From positions 1 to 64,000 of the forward strand of contig JAGAMB010000039.1 in the NCBI GenBank assembly GCA_017624895.1: a stretch of DNA of 64,000 bases. The letters run 5' to 3'. Made by a program: the position numbers and the translations under genes. Within the stretch, counting starts at the first letter, position 1. Each line of letters opens with the position of its first letter. This document shows, piece after piece, positions 52,540-60,656 of the stretch. Below the pieces are notes generated by a model. The model did not search any database. It saw only the letters and a list, made by a program, of their open reading frames with translations, and was not told the DNA's origin. Source of the stretch: Ruminococcus sp. Lineage in GTDB: Bacteria; Bacillota; Clostridia; Oscillospirales; Ruminococcaceae.

Positions 52540-52571
52540 TAGCAAACGACAAGATTTTTTGGCGTTTGCTA
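52540..52571. repeat. family C palindrome 1
   Basis: TAGCAAACG (52540-52548) pairs with CGTTTGCTA (52563-52571). The whole 32 bp is near-palindromic. The reverse complement AACGCCAAAAAATCTTGTCG matches 57891-57910 closely. Confidence 0.65.
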
Positions 52572-52634
52572 TTTGCCGATCCGCACGCAGCAAACTTTAG
52601 TTTGCGGATGTGCGAGGCACTTTAAATCATTATT

Positions 52635-52671
52635 TATAGTGAATGTCAAATTATATTTGACGTTCACTATA
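52635..52671. repeat. family C palindrome 2
   Basis: TATAGTGAATGTCAAAT and ATTTGACGTTCACTATA form a 17-bp inverted repeat with one wobble and a 3-bp centre. The half-site resembles that of 57884-57919. Confidence 0.65.
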
Positions 52672-52874
52672 ATTATACTCTTTTATTTTGCCTTTGTCAA
52701 TATAAGATACAAAAATTCGTTAAGATATCTTGGCACAAATTTGTTGCTCGGATATTCAAGAATAATTTTTCTTTGAGCAGGAAATTTTTTAACGCAGTAT
52801 CAGCTATTTTTTTCGATAAATACGGGCGAGTGACTTTACTTATTATATTTATGCAATCTGATTAACAAATACTA

Positions 52875-52903
52875 TTGACATTATATTTGAAATGCTTTAT
52901 GAT
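52875..52903 (+). promoter_or_regulatory. promoter of the candidate structured RNA
   Basis: TTGACA (52875-52880) and TATGAT (52898-52903) with a 17-bp spacer. No gene follows on the plus strand. Confidence 0.65.
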
Positions 52904-52909
52904 ATGTAC

Positions 52910-53160
52910 ATCTGAATTTATTCAGCACCTGATACACTCGGTAAGGTATAAACTATACACATTAAATCCGTGTATATCCGTGACATTTGTACTTTTCGCT
53001 GATTCAATCAGCGTGACAGGTGTCCTGCGAGAGTTTCCCCCGCGGATTTAATCTTGCGGCATGATGATCCAATCATAACTCTACCTTGAATATTTTGTTA
53101 GCTATATTCAATAATTTACAAAAATCCCGTATCCGATTTTTACATCAGATACGGGATTTA
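52910..53160 (+). ncRNA. candidate structured RNA, about 150-250 nt
   Basis: Three nested helices are visible: TTAAATCCG/CGGATTTAA (52962-52970 with 53043-53051), GACATTTGT/ACAGGTGTC (52982-52990 with 53016-53024) and CGCTGA/TCAGCG (52997-53013). A CTGAA/TTCAG hairpin sits at the 5' end (52912-52925). An asymmetric internal loop of 11 and 18 nt separates the outer helices. There is no ORF with a ribosome site. The rod-with-bubble shape recalls 6S RNA, but I cannot assign it. The 3' end may be the hairpin at 53122-53159. Confidence 0.5.
53122..53159. terminator. 12-bp terminator hairpin, probably of ppdK
   Basis: AAATCCCGTATC and GATACGGGATTT pair perfectly. The better T tract is on the minus strand, 140 nt after ppdK. 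It could also end the plus-strand RNA. Confidence 0.75.
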
Positions 53161-53298
53161 TCATTTAATATTTCAGATAAACATCAACAGTCAGGTCATT
53201 CCATTGATTTTCTCTCAGGCACGAACCTGCGGATTTTTCAGATGGCTTTCGCCTCATCAAAATCTATGCTGAATGTGTGAAAAGGCATTCGCCTATCC

Positions 53299-55920
53299 TT
53301 ATCTGAGAGCAGCCTGAGCAGCAGCAAGTCTTGCGATCGGCACACGGAAAGGTGAGCAAGATACATAATCAAGACCAATGCTGTGGCAGAACTCAACAGA
53401 TGTAGGATCACCACCATGCTCACCGCAGATACCGCAGTGGAGCTTATCGTTTACAGGCTTACCGAGCTTGATAGCAGTTTCCATAAGCTTACCAACACCT
53501 GTCTGGTCGAGCTTAGCGAAAGGATCGTTCTCGAAGATCTTAGTGTCATAGTAAGCATTGAGGAACTTACCAGCGTCATCTCTGGAGAAGCCGTATGTCA
53601 TCTGTGTAAGGTCGTTTGTACCGAAGCAGAAGAAGTCAGCGTTAGCAGCGATCTCGTCAGCTGTAAGAGCAGCTCTTGGGATCTCGATCATAGTACCAAC
53701 TTCGTACTTAAGGTCGGAACCAGCCTCAGCGATAACAGCGTCAGCAGTTTCAACAACAACCTTCTTAACGAACTTAAGCTCCTTAACGTCGCCTACGAGA
53801 GGAATCATGATTTCAGGGCAAACATTCCAATCAGGATGAGCCTTCTTAACATTGATAGCAGCCTTGATAACAGCCTTTGTCTGCATAGCAGCAATCTCAG
53901 GATATGTTACAGCAAGACGGCATCCACGGTGGCCCATCATTGGGTTGAACTCGTGGAGAGAAGCGATGATGTTCTTGATAGCCTCTACAGACTTACCCTG
54001 AGCATCAGCAAGAGTCTTGATATCAGCCTCAGTTGTAGGAACGAACTCGTGGAGAGGAGGATCAAGGAAACGAATTGTAACAGGGCAACCCTCAAGAGCC
54101 TCATAGAGAGCCTCAAAGTCAGCCTGCTGCATTGGCTCGATCTTAGCGAGAGCATTTTCTCTTTCCTCAACTGTATCTGAGCAGATCATCTCACGGAAAG
54201 CAGCAATTCTGTCTGCCTCGAAGAACATATGCTCTGTACGGCAAAGACCGATACCCTCAGCGCCGAGCTCTCTTGCCTTCTTAGCGTCAGCAGGAGTATC
54301 AGCATTTGTTCTAACCTTAAGAACTCTGTACTTATCAGCCCAAGCCATAATTCTGCCGAATTCGCCAGCGATCTGAGCGTCAACAGTAGGAATGATACCG
54401 TCGTAGATGTTACCTGTAGAACCATCAATAGAGATGTAGTCACCCTCAACAAATGTCTTGCCAGCAAGCTCAAACTTCTTGTTCTCCTCGTCCATCTTGA
54501 TATCGCCGCAGCCGGATACACAGCAAGTACCCATACCACGAGCAACAACAGCAGCGTGAGAAGTCATACCGCCGCGAACTGTGAGGATACCCTGTGAAGC
54601 CTTCATACCTGTGATATCCTCAGGTGAAGTTTCAAGACGTACAAGAACAACCTTTTCGCCCTTAGCGTTCCAAGCCTCAGCGTCCTCAGCTGTGAATACG
54701 ATCTTACCGCAAGCAGCACCGGGTGAAGCACCGAGTCCCTTGCCCATAGGAGTAGCAGCCTTAAGAGCCTTAGCGTCGAACTGTGGGTGGAGAAGTGTAT
54801 CAAGGTTTCTTGGATCGATCATAAGAACAGCTTCCTGCTCTGTTCTCATACCCTCGTCAACGAGATCGCAAGCGATCTTGAGAGCAGCCTGAGCAGTTCT
54901 CTTACCGTTTCTTGTCTGGAGCATATAGAGCTTACCGTGCTCAACAGTAAATTCCATATCCTGCATATCTCTGTAGTGGTTTTCAAGAATGCTGCAAACC
55001 TCTGTAAACTGCTTGAATGCCTCAGGGAACTTTTCTTCCATCTGAGCGATAGGCATAGGAGTTCTTACACCGGCAACAACGTCCTCGCCCTGTGCATTTG
55101 TGAGGAACTCACCCATGAGCTTCTTTTCGCCTGTAGCAGGATCTCTTGTGAAAGCAACACCTGTACCGCAGTCGTCACCCATGTTACCGAAAGCCATCAT
55201 CTGAACGTTAACAGCTGTACCCCATGAATAAGGAATATCGTTGTCACGTCTGTAAACGTTAGCTCTGGGGTTGTCCCATGAACGGAATACAGCCTGAACA
55301 GCGCCCATGAGCTGCTCCTTAGGATCTGTTGGGAAGTCTGTACCGATCTTAGACTTGTACTCTGCCTTGAACTGACCAGCAAGCTCCTTGAGGTCCTCAG
55401 CTGTAAGCTCAACGTCCTGAGTAACGCCCTTCTTTTCCTTCATTTCGTCGATAAGCTCTTCAAAATACTTCTTACCAACTTCCATAACAACGTCAGAATA
55501 CATCTGAATAAATCTTCTGTAGCAGTCCCAAGCCCATCTGGGGTTATTGGAAGCTTCAGCCATGTAATTTACAACGTCCTCATTAAGGCCGAGGTTGAGG
55601 ATAGTATCCATCATACCGGGCATTGAAGCTCTTGCACCTGAACGAACAGAAACGAGGAGAGGATTCTCCTTATCACCAAACTTCTTGCCTGTAACTTCTT
55701 CCATCTTTACGATGTACTCGTTAATCTGAGCCATGATTTCGTCGTTGATCTTGCGACCATCGTCATAGTAAGCTGTACAAGCTTCTGTAGAGATTGTGAA
55801 GCCCTGAGGAACGGGAAGTCCCATGTTGGTCATCTCTGCAAGGTTTGCACCCTTACCGCCGAGGATCTCACGCATATTTGCGTTACCCTCAGAGAATAAA
55901 TAACAATACTGATGTGCCAT
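53299..55920 (-). CDS. ppdK: pyruvate, phosphate dikinase
   Basis: The 873-residue enzyme interconverts pyruvate, ATP and Pi with PEP, AMP and PPi. The N-terminal ATP-grasp part begins MAHQYCYLFSEGNANMREILGGKGANLAEM. The central phosphohistidine motif is GGMTSHAAVVARGMG. The C-terminal PEP/pyruvate barrel ends with HCGICGEHGGDP. The frame extends upstream to 56097, but GGAGGT places the start at 55920. In anaerobes it usually works in glycolysis. Codon bias is extreme. Confidence 0.97.
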   Translation of the reverse strand: MAHQYCYLFSEGNANMREILGGKGANLAEMTNMGLPVPQGFTISTEACTAYYDDGRKINDEIMAQINEYIVKMEEVTGKKFGDKENPLLVSVRSGARASMPGMMDTILNLGLNEDVVNYMAEASNNPRWAWDCYRRFIQMYSDVVMEVGKKYFEELIDEMKEKKGVTQDVELTAEDLKELAGQFKAEYKSKIGTDFPTDPKEQLMGAVQAVFRSWDNPRANVYRRDNDIPYSWGTAVNVQMMAFGNMGDDCGTGVAFTRDPATGEKKLMGEFLTNAQGEDVVAGVRTPMPIAQMEEKFPEAFKQFTEVCSILENHYRDMQDMEFTVEHGKLYMLQTRNGKRTAQAALKIACDLVDEGMRTEQEAVLMIDPRNLDTLLHPQFDAKALKAATPMGKGLGASPGAACGKIVFTAEDAEAWNAKGEKVVLVRLETSPEDITGMKASQGILTVRGGMTSHAAVVARGMGTCCVSGCGDIKMDEENKKFELAGKTFVEGDYISIDGSTGNIYDGIIPTVDAQIAGEFGRIMAWADKYRVLKVRTNADTPADAKKARELGAEGIGLCRTEHMFFEADRIAAFREMICSDTVEERENALAKIEPMQQADFEALYEALEGCPVTIRFLDPPLHEFVPTTEADIKTLADAQGKSVEAIKNIIASLHEFNPMMGHRGCRLAVTYPEIAAMQTKAVIKAAINVKKAHPDWNVCPEIMIPLVGDVKELKFVKKVVVETADAVIAEAGSDLKYEVGTMIEIPRAALTADEIAANADFFCFGTNDLTQMTYGFSRDDAGKFLNAYYDTKIFENDPFAKLDQTGVGKLMETAIKLGKPVNDKLHCGICGEHGGDPTSVEFCHSIGLDYVSCSPFRVPIARLAAAQAALR

Positions 55921-55959
55921 TGGTATTACCTCCAATATTAATCTTATACCGGACAAATA

Positions 55960-55985
55960 ACCTGTCCGCTTACAACTATTATAAC
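55960..55985 (-). promoter_or_regulatory. ppdK promoter and leader hairpin
   Basis: On the minus strand a perfect TATAAT lies at about 55978-55983 with no clear -35 box. A CGGACA/TGTCCG hairpin lies between it and the ribosome site. Confidence 0.5.
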
Positions 55986-56317
55986 ATATTTTGAGAAAAA
56001 ATGCTATATAGAAAAAACAAAAAAATAGCCTTTGTTTTTCCAACATTTTGTACAAAAAAACAAAAGAGAGCAAAATTCGCCCTCCCAAACGTTTCAAAAC
56101 ATTTAATTTATTCCGGAAACAGAAAAAGCGAAGTCCAGCAGCACCCTCTCATTTTGCCGCCGAAAATCGCTTCATCCGAAAACGACCTCCGCACACCCTC
56201 AATATACGGAAATCCTCCGGTTGGCACATCGTGCCTCGCAGCCAAGCCTTGTACTATCGAATAGAAATCAAGTTGAACAATTCCATCCTGTTTAGGCGAT
56301 TAAACATATTATAGGCA
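55986..56317. other. gap with a compositionally odd segment
   Basis: There is no convincing gene. Positions about 56110-56260 are much richer in G+C than the rest of the gap. On the minus strand they contain a stop-free frame of about 55 codons (GGFPYIEGVRRSFSDE, then AIFGGKMRGCC) without start or ribosome site. It may be a repeat or a gene fragment. Confidence 0.4.
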
Positions 56318-56491
56318 TTAATGTTTAATAATCGGATGGTATGTACAAAAAATGAAAAAGTCTTTGTAAAGTATATCGGCGGAGTTTAAAACCGACGGCT
56401 TGAAAACTTCTGCTGCATTACCGTGTTCACAGGACACATAAAATGCATCTTTAGAAATATCAAAGGAAATATGCCTGTATTTCGGCATCAT
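56318..56491 (-). CDS. possible small protein of 57 residues
   Basis: The frame starts at tandem ATGs (56489-56491 and 56486-56488) after an AGAGGAG ribosome site. A promoter (TTGAAT 56533-56538, TATAAT 56510-56515, 17-bp spacer) lies directly upstream. The peptide begins MMPKYRHISFDISKDAFYVSCEHGN and matches nothing I know. A TTAAACAT/ATGTTTAA hairpin follows at 56300-56328. It could be a truncated gene, since expression signals outlive coding sequence. Confidence 0.4.
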   Translation of the reverse strand: MMPKYRHISFDISKDAFYVSCEHGNAAEVFKPSVLNSADILYKDFFIFCTYHPIIKH

Positions 56492-56521
56492 TGCTCCTCT
56501 GATAACTCTATTATATTCCAA

Positions 56522-56909
56522 AGCCGCAGTTCATTCAAGGGATAATATTGCCATAATTTCGCAGTATATTGCAGTAAAATGTTAATACAAAAATATTTCC
56601 TTAATATTAATAAGTAAACACAATTTCCATATACATTTCGTATTAAAAAAATACCTGAGGTCAATTATTTATTTAAGTTAGAAAAACTCTCAACTCCCCA
56701 AAAGCCAGTATCATGCCGTTTTCGACACATTCATCCATTTAAGCGAATTTATATTTTGTATAATTCTGCGCCGATATCACAAATAGTAAAATTGTGTGGC
56801 ATTTGTTTAGTTAAAAAATAAATTTTTTCGTTTTTAGGAATATTTTTTTATAAATCACATATTTTTTTATTTTAACTATTTTACAGCGAATAACTTCTGC
56901 AAATCAAAA
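56522..56909. other. AT-rich intergenic gap
   Basis: Beyond the -35 box of the small gene at 56533-56538 I see no gene, repeat or convincing promoter here. Confidence 0.6.
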
Positions 56910-56925
56910 GGAGCCACACGGCTCC
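56910..56925 (-). terminator. terminator of the TPR-like gene
   Basis: GGAGCC and GGCTCC pair over a 4-base loop, with TTTTG on the minus strand. Confidence 0.75.
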
Positions 56926-56942
56926 CTTAAATGACAAAAATA

Positions 56943-57653
56943 TTACGCAAGGCCTTCGGAAGCCTCTTTTATTTTATTTCTGTAATACTCCTCAGACCAG
57001 ACAAATTCATACTTTTTAAATAATCCCATAGCTGCTATCGCATTATTTACCGCATTTTCAACACTCGCCTCATCCCCCGACTTGGCACAAATGTATATGC
57101 CGGCAATGAGTATTTCAAGGAGTTTTTCATCGTTGCGTCCCTGAGGCTTATAACCAAAACCCGTGAGAAGTCTGAACGCCGAATTATAGTGCTTTGCAGC
57201 ACAGTCAGCATACGCAAGAGACATATACATATCCGCTTTCAACTTGATATCAACCTTCTCAGAATATATCTGCATAAAATTGATATTTTCCGTACGGAAA
57301 TCCTCAGCATCACGCCAGTTTCCGATCTTGCTTCTGTTTCCCAGCGACTCAGTACAATAAATAAATTTTTCCTCATTATTGAGCTTTTTCATCATTTCTT
57401 CAAGCTTTGAAAGATAGTACGCAGCTGATTTATAGTCGCGTATCTTATCATAAAGCTGAACTGTCTGGATAATATCCCCTGCAGCAGGTTTTTTTGCGTT
57501 CAACACAAAAAAATCGGCGTATTTTTCAGCAAGAGCCTTTGTATAGCCGTATTGACTGAATTCTTCGTAAAGCTCAATGTATTTCTTCGTGTTTTCGCTT
57601 GTTTTTTTTGCAAATGTACTTTTTCTGTGTTCACGTTCCTGAAGTGACAGCAT
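56943..57653 (-). CDS. TPR-like helical repeat protein
   Basis: The 236-residue cytosolic protein is almost entirely helical, with alternating Tyr/Ala/Leu-rich pairs (YKSAAYYLSKLEEMM, ADMYMSLAYADCAAKHY, LLEILIAGIYICAKSGDE) in tetratricopeptide rhythm. It has no enzymatic motif. The frame could open at a TTG (57659). The ATG at 57651-57653 with GGAG at good spacing is preferred. It stands alone and divergent from the two-component operon. Probably a protein-protein adaptor. Confidence 0.7.
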   Translation of the reverse strand: MLSLQEREHRKSTFAKKTSENTKKYIELYEEFSQYGYTKALAEKYADFFVLNAKKPAAGDIIQTVQLYDKIRDYKSAAYYLSKLEEMMKKLNNEEKFIYCTESLGNRSKIGNWRDAEDFRTENINFMQIYSEKVDIKLKADMYMSLAYADCAAKHYNSAFRLLTGFGYKPQGRNDEKLLEILIAGIYICAKSGDEASVENAVNNAIAAMGLFKKYEFVWSEEYYRNKIKEASEGLA

Positions 57654-57883
57654 AACCAACGCTCCTTTTAATATAGTATGGCACAGGGGCAGTTTTATTT
57701 CTCAGCAGCTCCCCCTCATATTCAATCAATATAATTTTAACACAAATCAAAAAAATAGTCAATGTTAGTTTATAATTTTTTGCATTTTTTGTTATGATGC
57801 ACAAAAACAACATCAAATTTTCTATAAAATAACATATTTAATTTTTGCTTATTTAAGATTATTTAAAGAATATGTGGTATAAT

Positions 57884-57919
57884 TATAATGAACGCCAAAA
57901 GATTTTGTCGTTTGCTATA
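57884..57919. repeat. family C palindrome 3
   Basis: TATAATGAACGCCAAAA and TTTTGTCGTTTGCTATA form an inverted repeat (13 of 17) around GA. It is located at the head of the two-component operon leader, directly after a GGTATAAT box. Confidence 0.65.
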
Positions 57920-57929
57920 GTATAAGCTT

Positions 57930-58034
57930 TTGTTCCGCAGATAATCCTTGTGCGGTGCTGCTCTCGAAATTTTTGAATTTCAAGAGTTGATTTTGGGAGC
58001 AATATTATAAAACCGCCGCGTATCGCCGCGGTTT
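57930..58034 (+). promoter_or_regulatory. three-hairpin leader of the two-component operon
   Basis: CCGCA/TGCGG (57937-57956), CTCTCGAAATT/AATTTCAAGAG (57961-57986) and AAACCGC-GCG/CGC-GCGGTTT followed by TTTATT (58009-58034) precede the GGAGG site. The third hairpin has terminator character just before the gene. Confidence 0.5.
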
Positions 58035-58051
58035 ATTCGGAGGGATTTTAT

Positions 58052-58720
58052 ATGAAAATTCTTGTGATAGAGGACGAAATACAGCTTGCCGACGCTTTGT
58101 GTGAGCTGCTCAAACGAAATATGTACTCCGTTGATGTCTGCTATAACGGCATCGACGGTCTTGATAATGCGCTTACGGGAGTTTATGACTGCATACTTCT
58201 TGATATTATGCTCCCAGGAATGAACGGAATCGACGTTTTACGAAATATCCGCAGCGAAAAAATCAGCACCCCTGTCCTCTTGCTGACAGCACGCAGCGAA
58301 ATCAGCGACAAAATAAACGGTCTTGACTGCGGTGCCGACGATTATCTCACAAAGCCCTTTGTTACAGGTGAGCTTCTTGCAAGAGTCCGCGCGCTTACAA
58401 GACGAAAGGGCGAAATTCTTGATGAAAACCGCCTTGAATTTCACGGACTTTTCCTCCATAAGAACACCTGCTCCATAAGCTGCAACGGAAACGATGTGAA
58501 ACTCAGCTTAAAAGAATATAATGTTATGGAAATGCTCATTGCAAATCCCGGACAAATTCTTCCTAAAGAACGCATTATAGAGAAAATATGGGGAAGTGAG
58601 AGTGATGTGGAATACAACAACATCGAGGTATACATATCATTTCTGCGTAAGAAGATCGCTTCAATTTCTGCCGATGTGCAGATAAAAACTGCAAGAGGCA
58701 TCGGTTATTTTATTGAATAA
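58052..58720 (+). CDS. OmpR-family response regulator
   Basis: The 222-residue protein has a receiver domain (1-118; acidic pocket EDE at 7-9, phospho-acceptor Asp 51 in LLDIMLPG, Lys in TKPF) and a winged-helix DNA-binding domain (about 125-222). It pairs with the histidine kinase 14 bp downstream. Targets are unknown; envelope genes are likely from the kinase architecture. Confidence 0.95.
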   Translation: MKILVIEDEIQLADALCELLKRNMYSVDVCYNGIDGLDNALTGVYDCILLDIMLPGMNGIDVLRNIRSEKISTPVLLLTARSEISDKINGLDCGADDYLTKPFVTGELLARVRALTRRKGEILDENRLEFHGLFLHKNTCSISCNGNDVKLSLKEYNVMEMLIANPGQILPKERIIEKIWGSESDVEYNNIEVYISFLRKKIASISADVQIKTARGIGYFIE

Positions 58721-58734
58721 AGGGAGGTCTTTTC

Positions 58735-60537
58735 TTGTTCAGAAAAGTACAGCTGAAATTCTTCGGAATTATCATAGCTATCCTTATAGCTATTTTTATA
58801 GGCGTTCTCAGTTCAATTAATATTATTATGGACTTAATGATGGAGCGCCAGACTAAGGTGGTTCTCCAACAGGTCGCAAATGGCGTTGAATACGATGAAA
58901 AAAGCCTGTCTTTCTCCTTTACAAATCCAAATAAGGATAAAGAACCGCCGAAAAATGTTCCCAAGCCTCCTGTTACAAAACAGCCTGTGGATACTGCTCC
59001 GCCAACCGAAAAATCAACCGAAACAGTTCCAACAACGCAAAAGCCGGCGGAAACAGCTCCGCCTGCGGCTCAGACAAACGCTCCCGTCGTTCAGACCACA
59101 GCTGTGCCAACGAAACAACCTGAAATTCCTCAGACAGAGCCGCCTCAGAGCCGCCCAAATGAGGAAATAAAAACAGAACCTTTAATACCATCGGATCCGG
59201 TCCCCGAAACGCAGCCGCCTCCCAACTTTGAAGGAGGTCAGCCGCCTGCATATCCTCCGAATCCGTGGTATAACCCATGGGGAAATCCATGGTATGACTG
59301 GGGCGACTGGGGCGATAAGAACGAACATCACAACAATAACGATAATGATAACAAAAACGAAAATAATCCGCCAAACAACGGCAATCAAAACGGAAACGGC
59401 GGTATAAAGCCTGCTGTAAATGATAATTTCGTGCCTGTTCTGGACGGGTATACAATTATAACTGTGAACGGCAATGAAAATCAGCCGCCTGAACCGCCTC
59501 CGGACGACAATATGCCGAAAGACATTGAACCTGTGCCAAGATCTCTGGGTTCTATAGAATTTTTTGTTATAATGGCGGATAAAGACGGAAAATATGCGGC
59601 ATCAGCCAACAATGACTCTCTGACGGCTGAAACGGCTCAGGAATACATAGACCAGATCATAGCCGATAATGAAACAATCGGTATGACAGGCAATATGAGC
59701 TACTGTGCTGAAAAAAAATCCAACGGAACGCTAATGGTACTCACCGACAGAACAGCGGAAATAGATATGATGAGAAAGCTGAAGCGCACAACGCTTATCG
59801 TCGGAATTATCAGCATAATTTTCTTGTCAGCAGCTGCTTATTTCCTCAGCGGATTTATCGTAAGTCCGCTTAAAGAAACCTTTGAAAAACAGAAACAGTT
59901 TATTTCCGACGCAAGCCACGAGCTGAAAACTCCCCTTACAGTAATTTCAACAAACGCTGATGTACTTGAGGGTGAGATCGGAGAGAACAAATGGCTGAAT
60001 TATATACAGGATCAGGCTGACAGAATGAACGTTCTTGTTAACGATCTGCTAAGCCTTTCAAGACTTGAAAATAACAAGCGTGATTTCATCACAGGAGTTT
60101 TCAATCTGAGCCGAGCTGTTACAAATGCTGCACTCCCCTTCGAATGTCAGGCTTTTGAAAGCCAAAAGAATTTCATCCTTAATATAGAGGAGGATATTTA
60201 CCTGAACGGCAGTGAACAGCATATCAAGCAAATGACCGGAATATTCATAGATAATGCGCTGAAATATTCAAAGGATGGCGGAACAGTCCGCGTATCACTC
60301 ACAAAGGAGGATAACAAGGCAGTTCTTGCTGTATACAACACCGGCAGCGGCGTACCTGAGGAGGACGTGGATAAGCTCTTTGAACGTTTCTACAGAAGCG
60401 ACGAATCGAGAACTCGTTCTACCGGCGGCTATGGTCTTGGTCTTGCTATCGCAAAGTCGATTATCGACAAGCACAAATTCAAGGTGCAGGTAGAAAATCA
60501 GGAAGGCAAGAGTATTTGCTTTGTTGTAACAATGTAA
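58735..60537 (+). CDS. sensor histidine kinase with unusual Pro/Thr/Asn/Trp-rich extracellular region
   Basis: The 600-residue kinase starts at TTG (58735) after AGGGAGG. One membrane helix (about 8-30) is followed by an outer segment of some 320 residues. Residues 70-165 are Pro/Thr-rich like a mucin stalk. Residues 172-222 have repeated NPW/DWGD units and an Asn/Asp-rich run. About 268-345 look folded (PAS/Cache-like). After the second helix (352-373) come the HisKA domain with His 395 in DASHELKTP and the HATPase domain ending GGYGLGLAIAKSI. The stop codon abuts a family B repeat. Confidence 0.93.
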   Translation: MFRKVQLKFFGIIIAILIAIFIGVLSSINIIMDLMMERQTKVVLQQVANGVEYDEKSLSFSFTNPNKDKEPPKNVPKPPVTKQPVDTAPPTEKSTETVPTTQKPAETAPPAAQTNAPVVQTTAVPTKQPEIPQTEPPQSRPNEEIKTEPLIPSDPVPETQPPPNFEGGQPPAYPPNPWYNPWGNPWYDWGDWGDKNEHHNNNDNDNKNENNPPNNGNQNGNGGIKPAVNDNFVPVLDGYTIITVNGNENQPPEPPPDDNMPKDIEPVPRSLGSIEFFVIMADKDGKYAASANNDSLTAETAQEYIDQIIADNETIGMTGNMSYCAEKKSNGTLMVLTDRTAEIDMMRKLKRTTLIVGIISIIFLSAAAYFLSGFIVSPLKETFEKQKQFISDASHELKTPLTVISTNADVLEGEIGENKWLNYIQDQADRMNVLVNDLLSLSRLENNKRDFITGVFNLSRAVTNAALPFECQAFESQKNFILNIEEDIYLNGSEQHIKQMTGIFIDNALKYSKDGGTVRVSLTKEDNKAVLAVYNTGSGVPEEDVDKLFERFYRSDESRTRSTGGYGLGLAIAKSIIDKHKFKVQVENQEGKSICFVVTM

Positions 60538-60600
60538 AGGCAACACCGCACAAGCTATGCGCAGTATTCCCTAAAGGGATTCTCTGAAGTGTATTTATAG
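60538..60600. repeat. family B element end after the kinase gene
   Basis: AGGCAACACCGCACAAGC begins one base after the kinase stop codon. It matches the right end of the element at 38818-38839 except for one substitution and a one-base gap. A CCCTAAAGGGATTCTCT stretch follows. Confidence 0.5.
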
Positions 60601-60621
60601 TCAGGGGGACTATCAACAACA

Positions 60622-60655
60622 AAAGGGACGCTGATCTGCAAGCGTCCCTTTTTGT
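60622..60655. terminator. bidirectional terminator
   Basis: AAAGGGACGCT and AGCGTCCCTTT pair perfectly over 8 bases. It serves the kinase gene (+) and the dockerin esterase gene (-). Confidence 0.88.
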
Positions 60656-60656
60656 A

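Noticed and set aside
52487..52700. c-di-AMP (ydaO) riboswitch ahead of trkA/trkH
   Set aside because: None of the conserved ydaO segments could be found; the sequence is explained by palindromic repeats.
56001..56314. Two overlapping plus-strand ORFs of 87-88 residues
   Set aside because: No ribosome site or promoter, basic low-information composition and mutual overlap.
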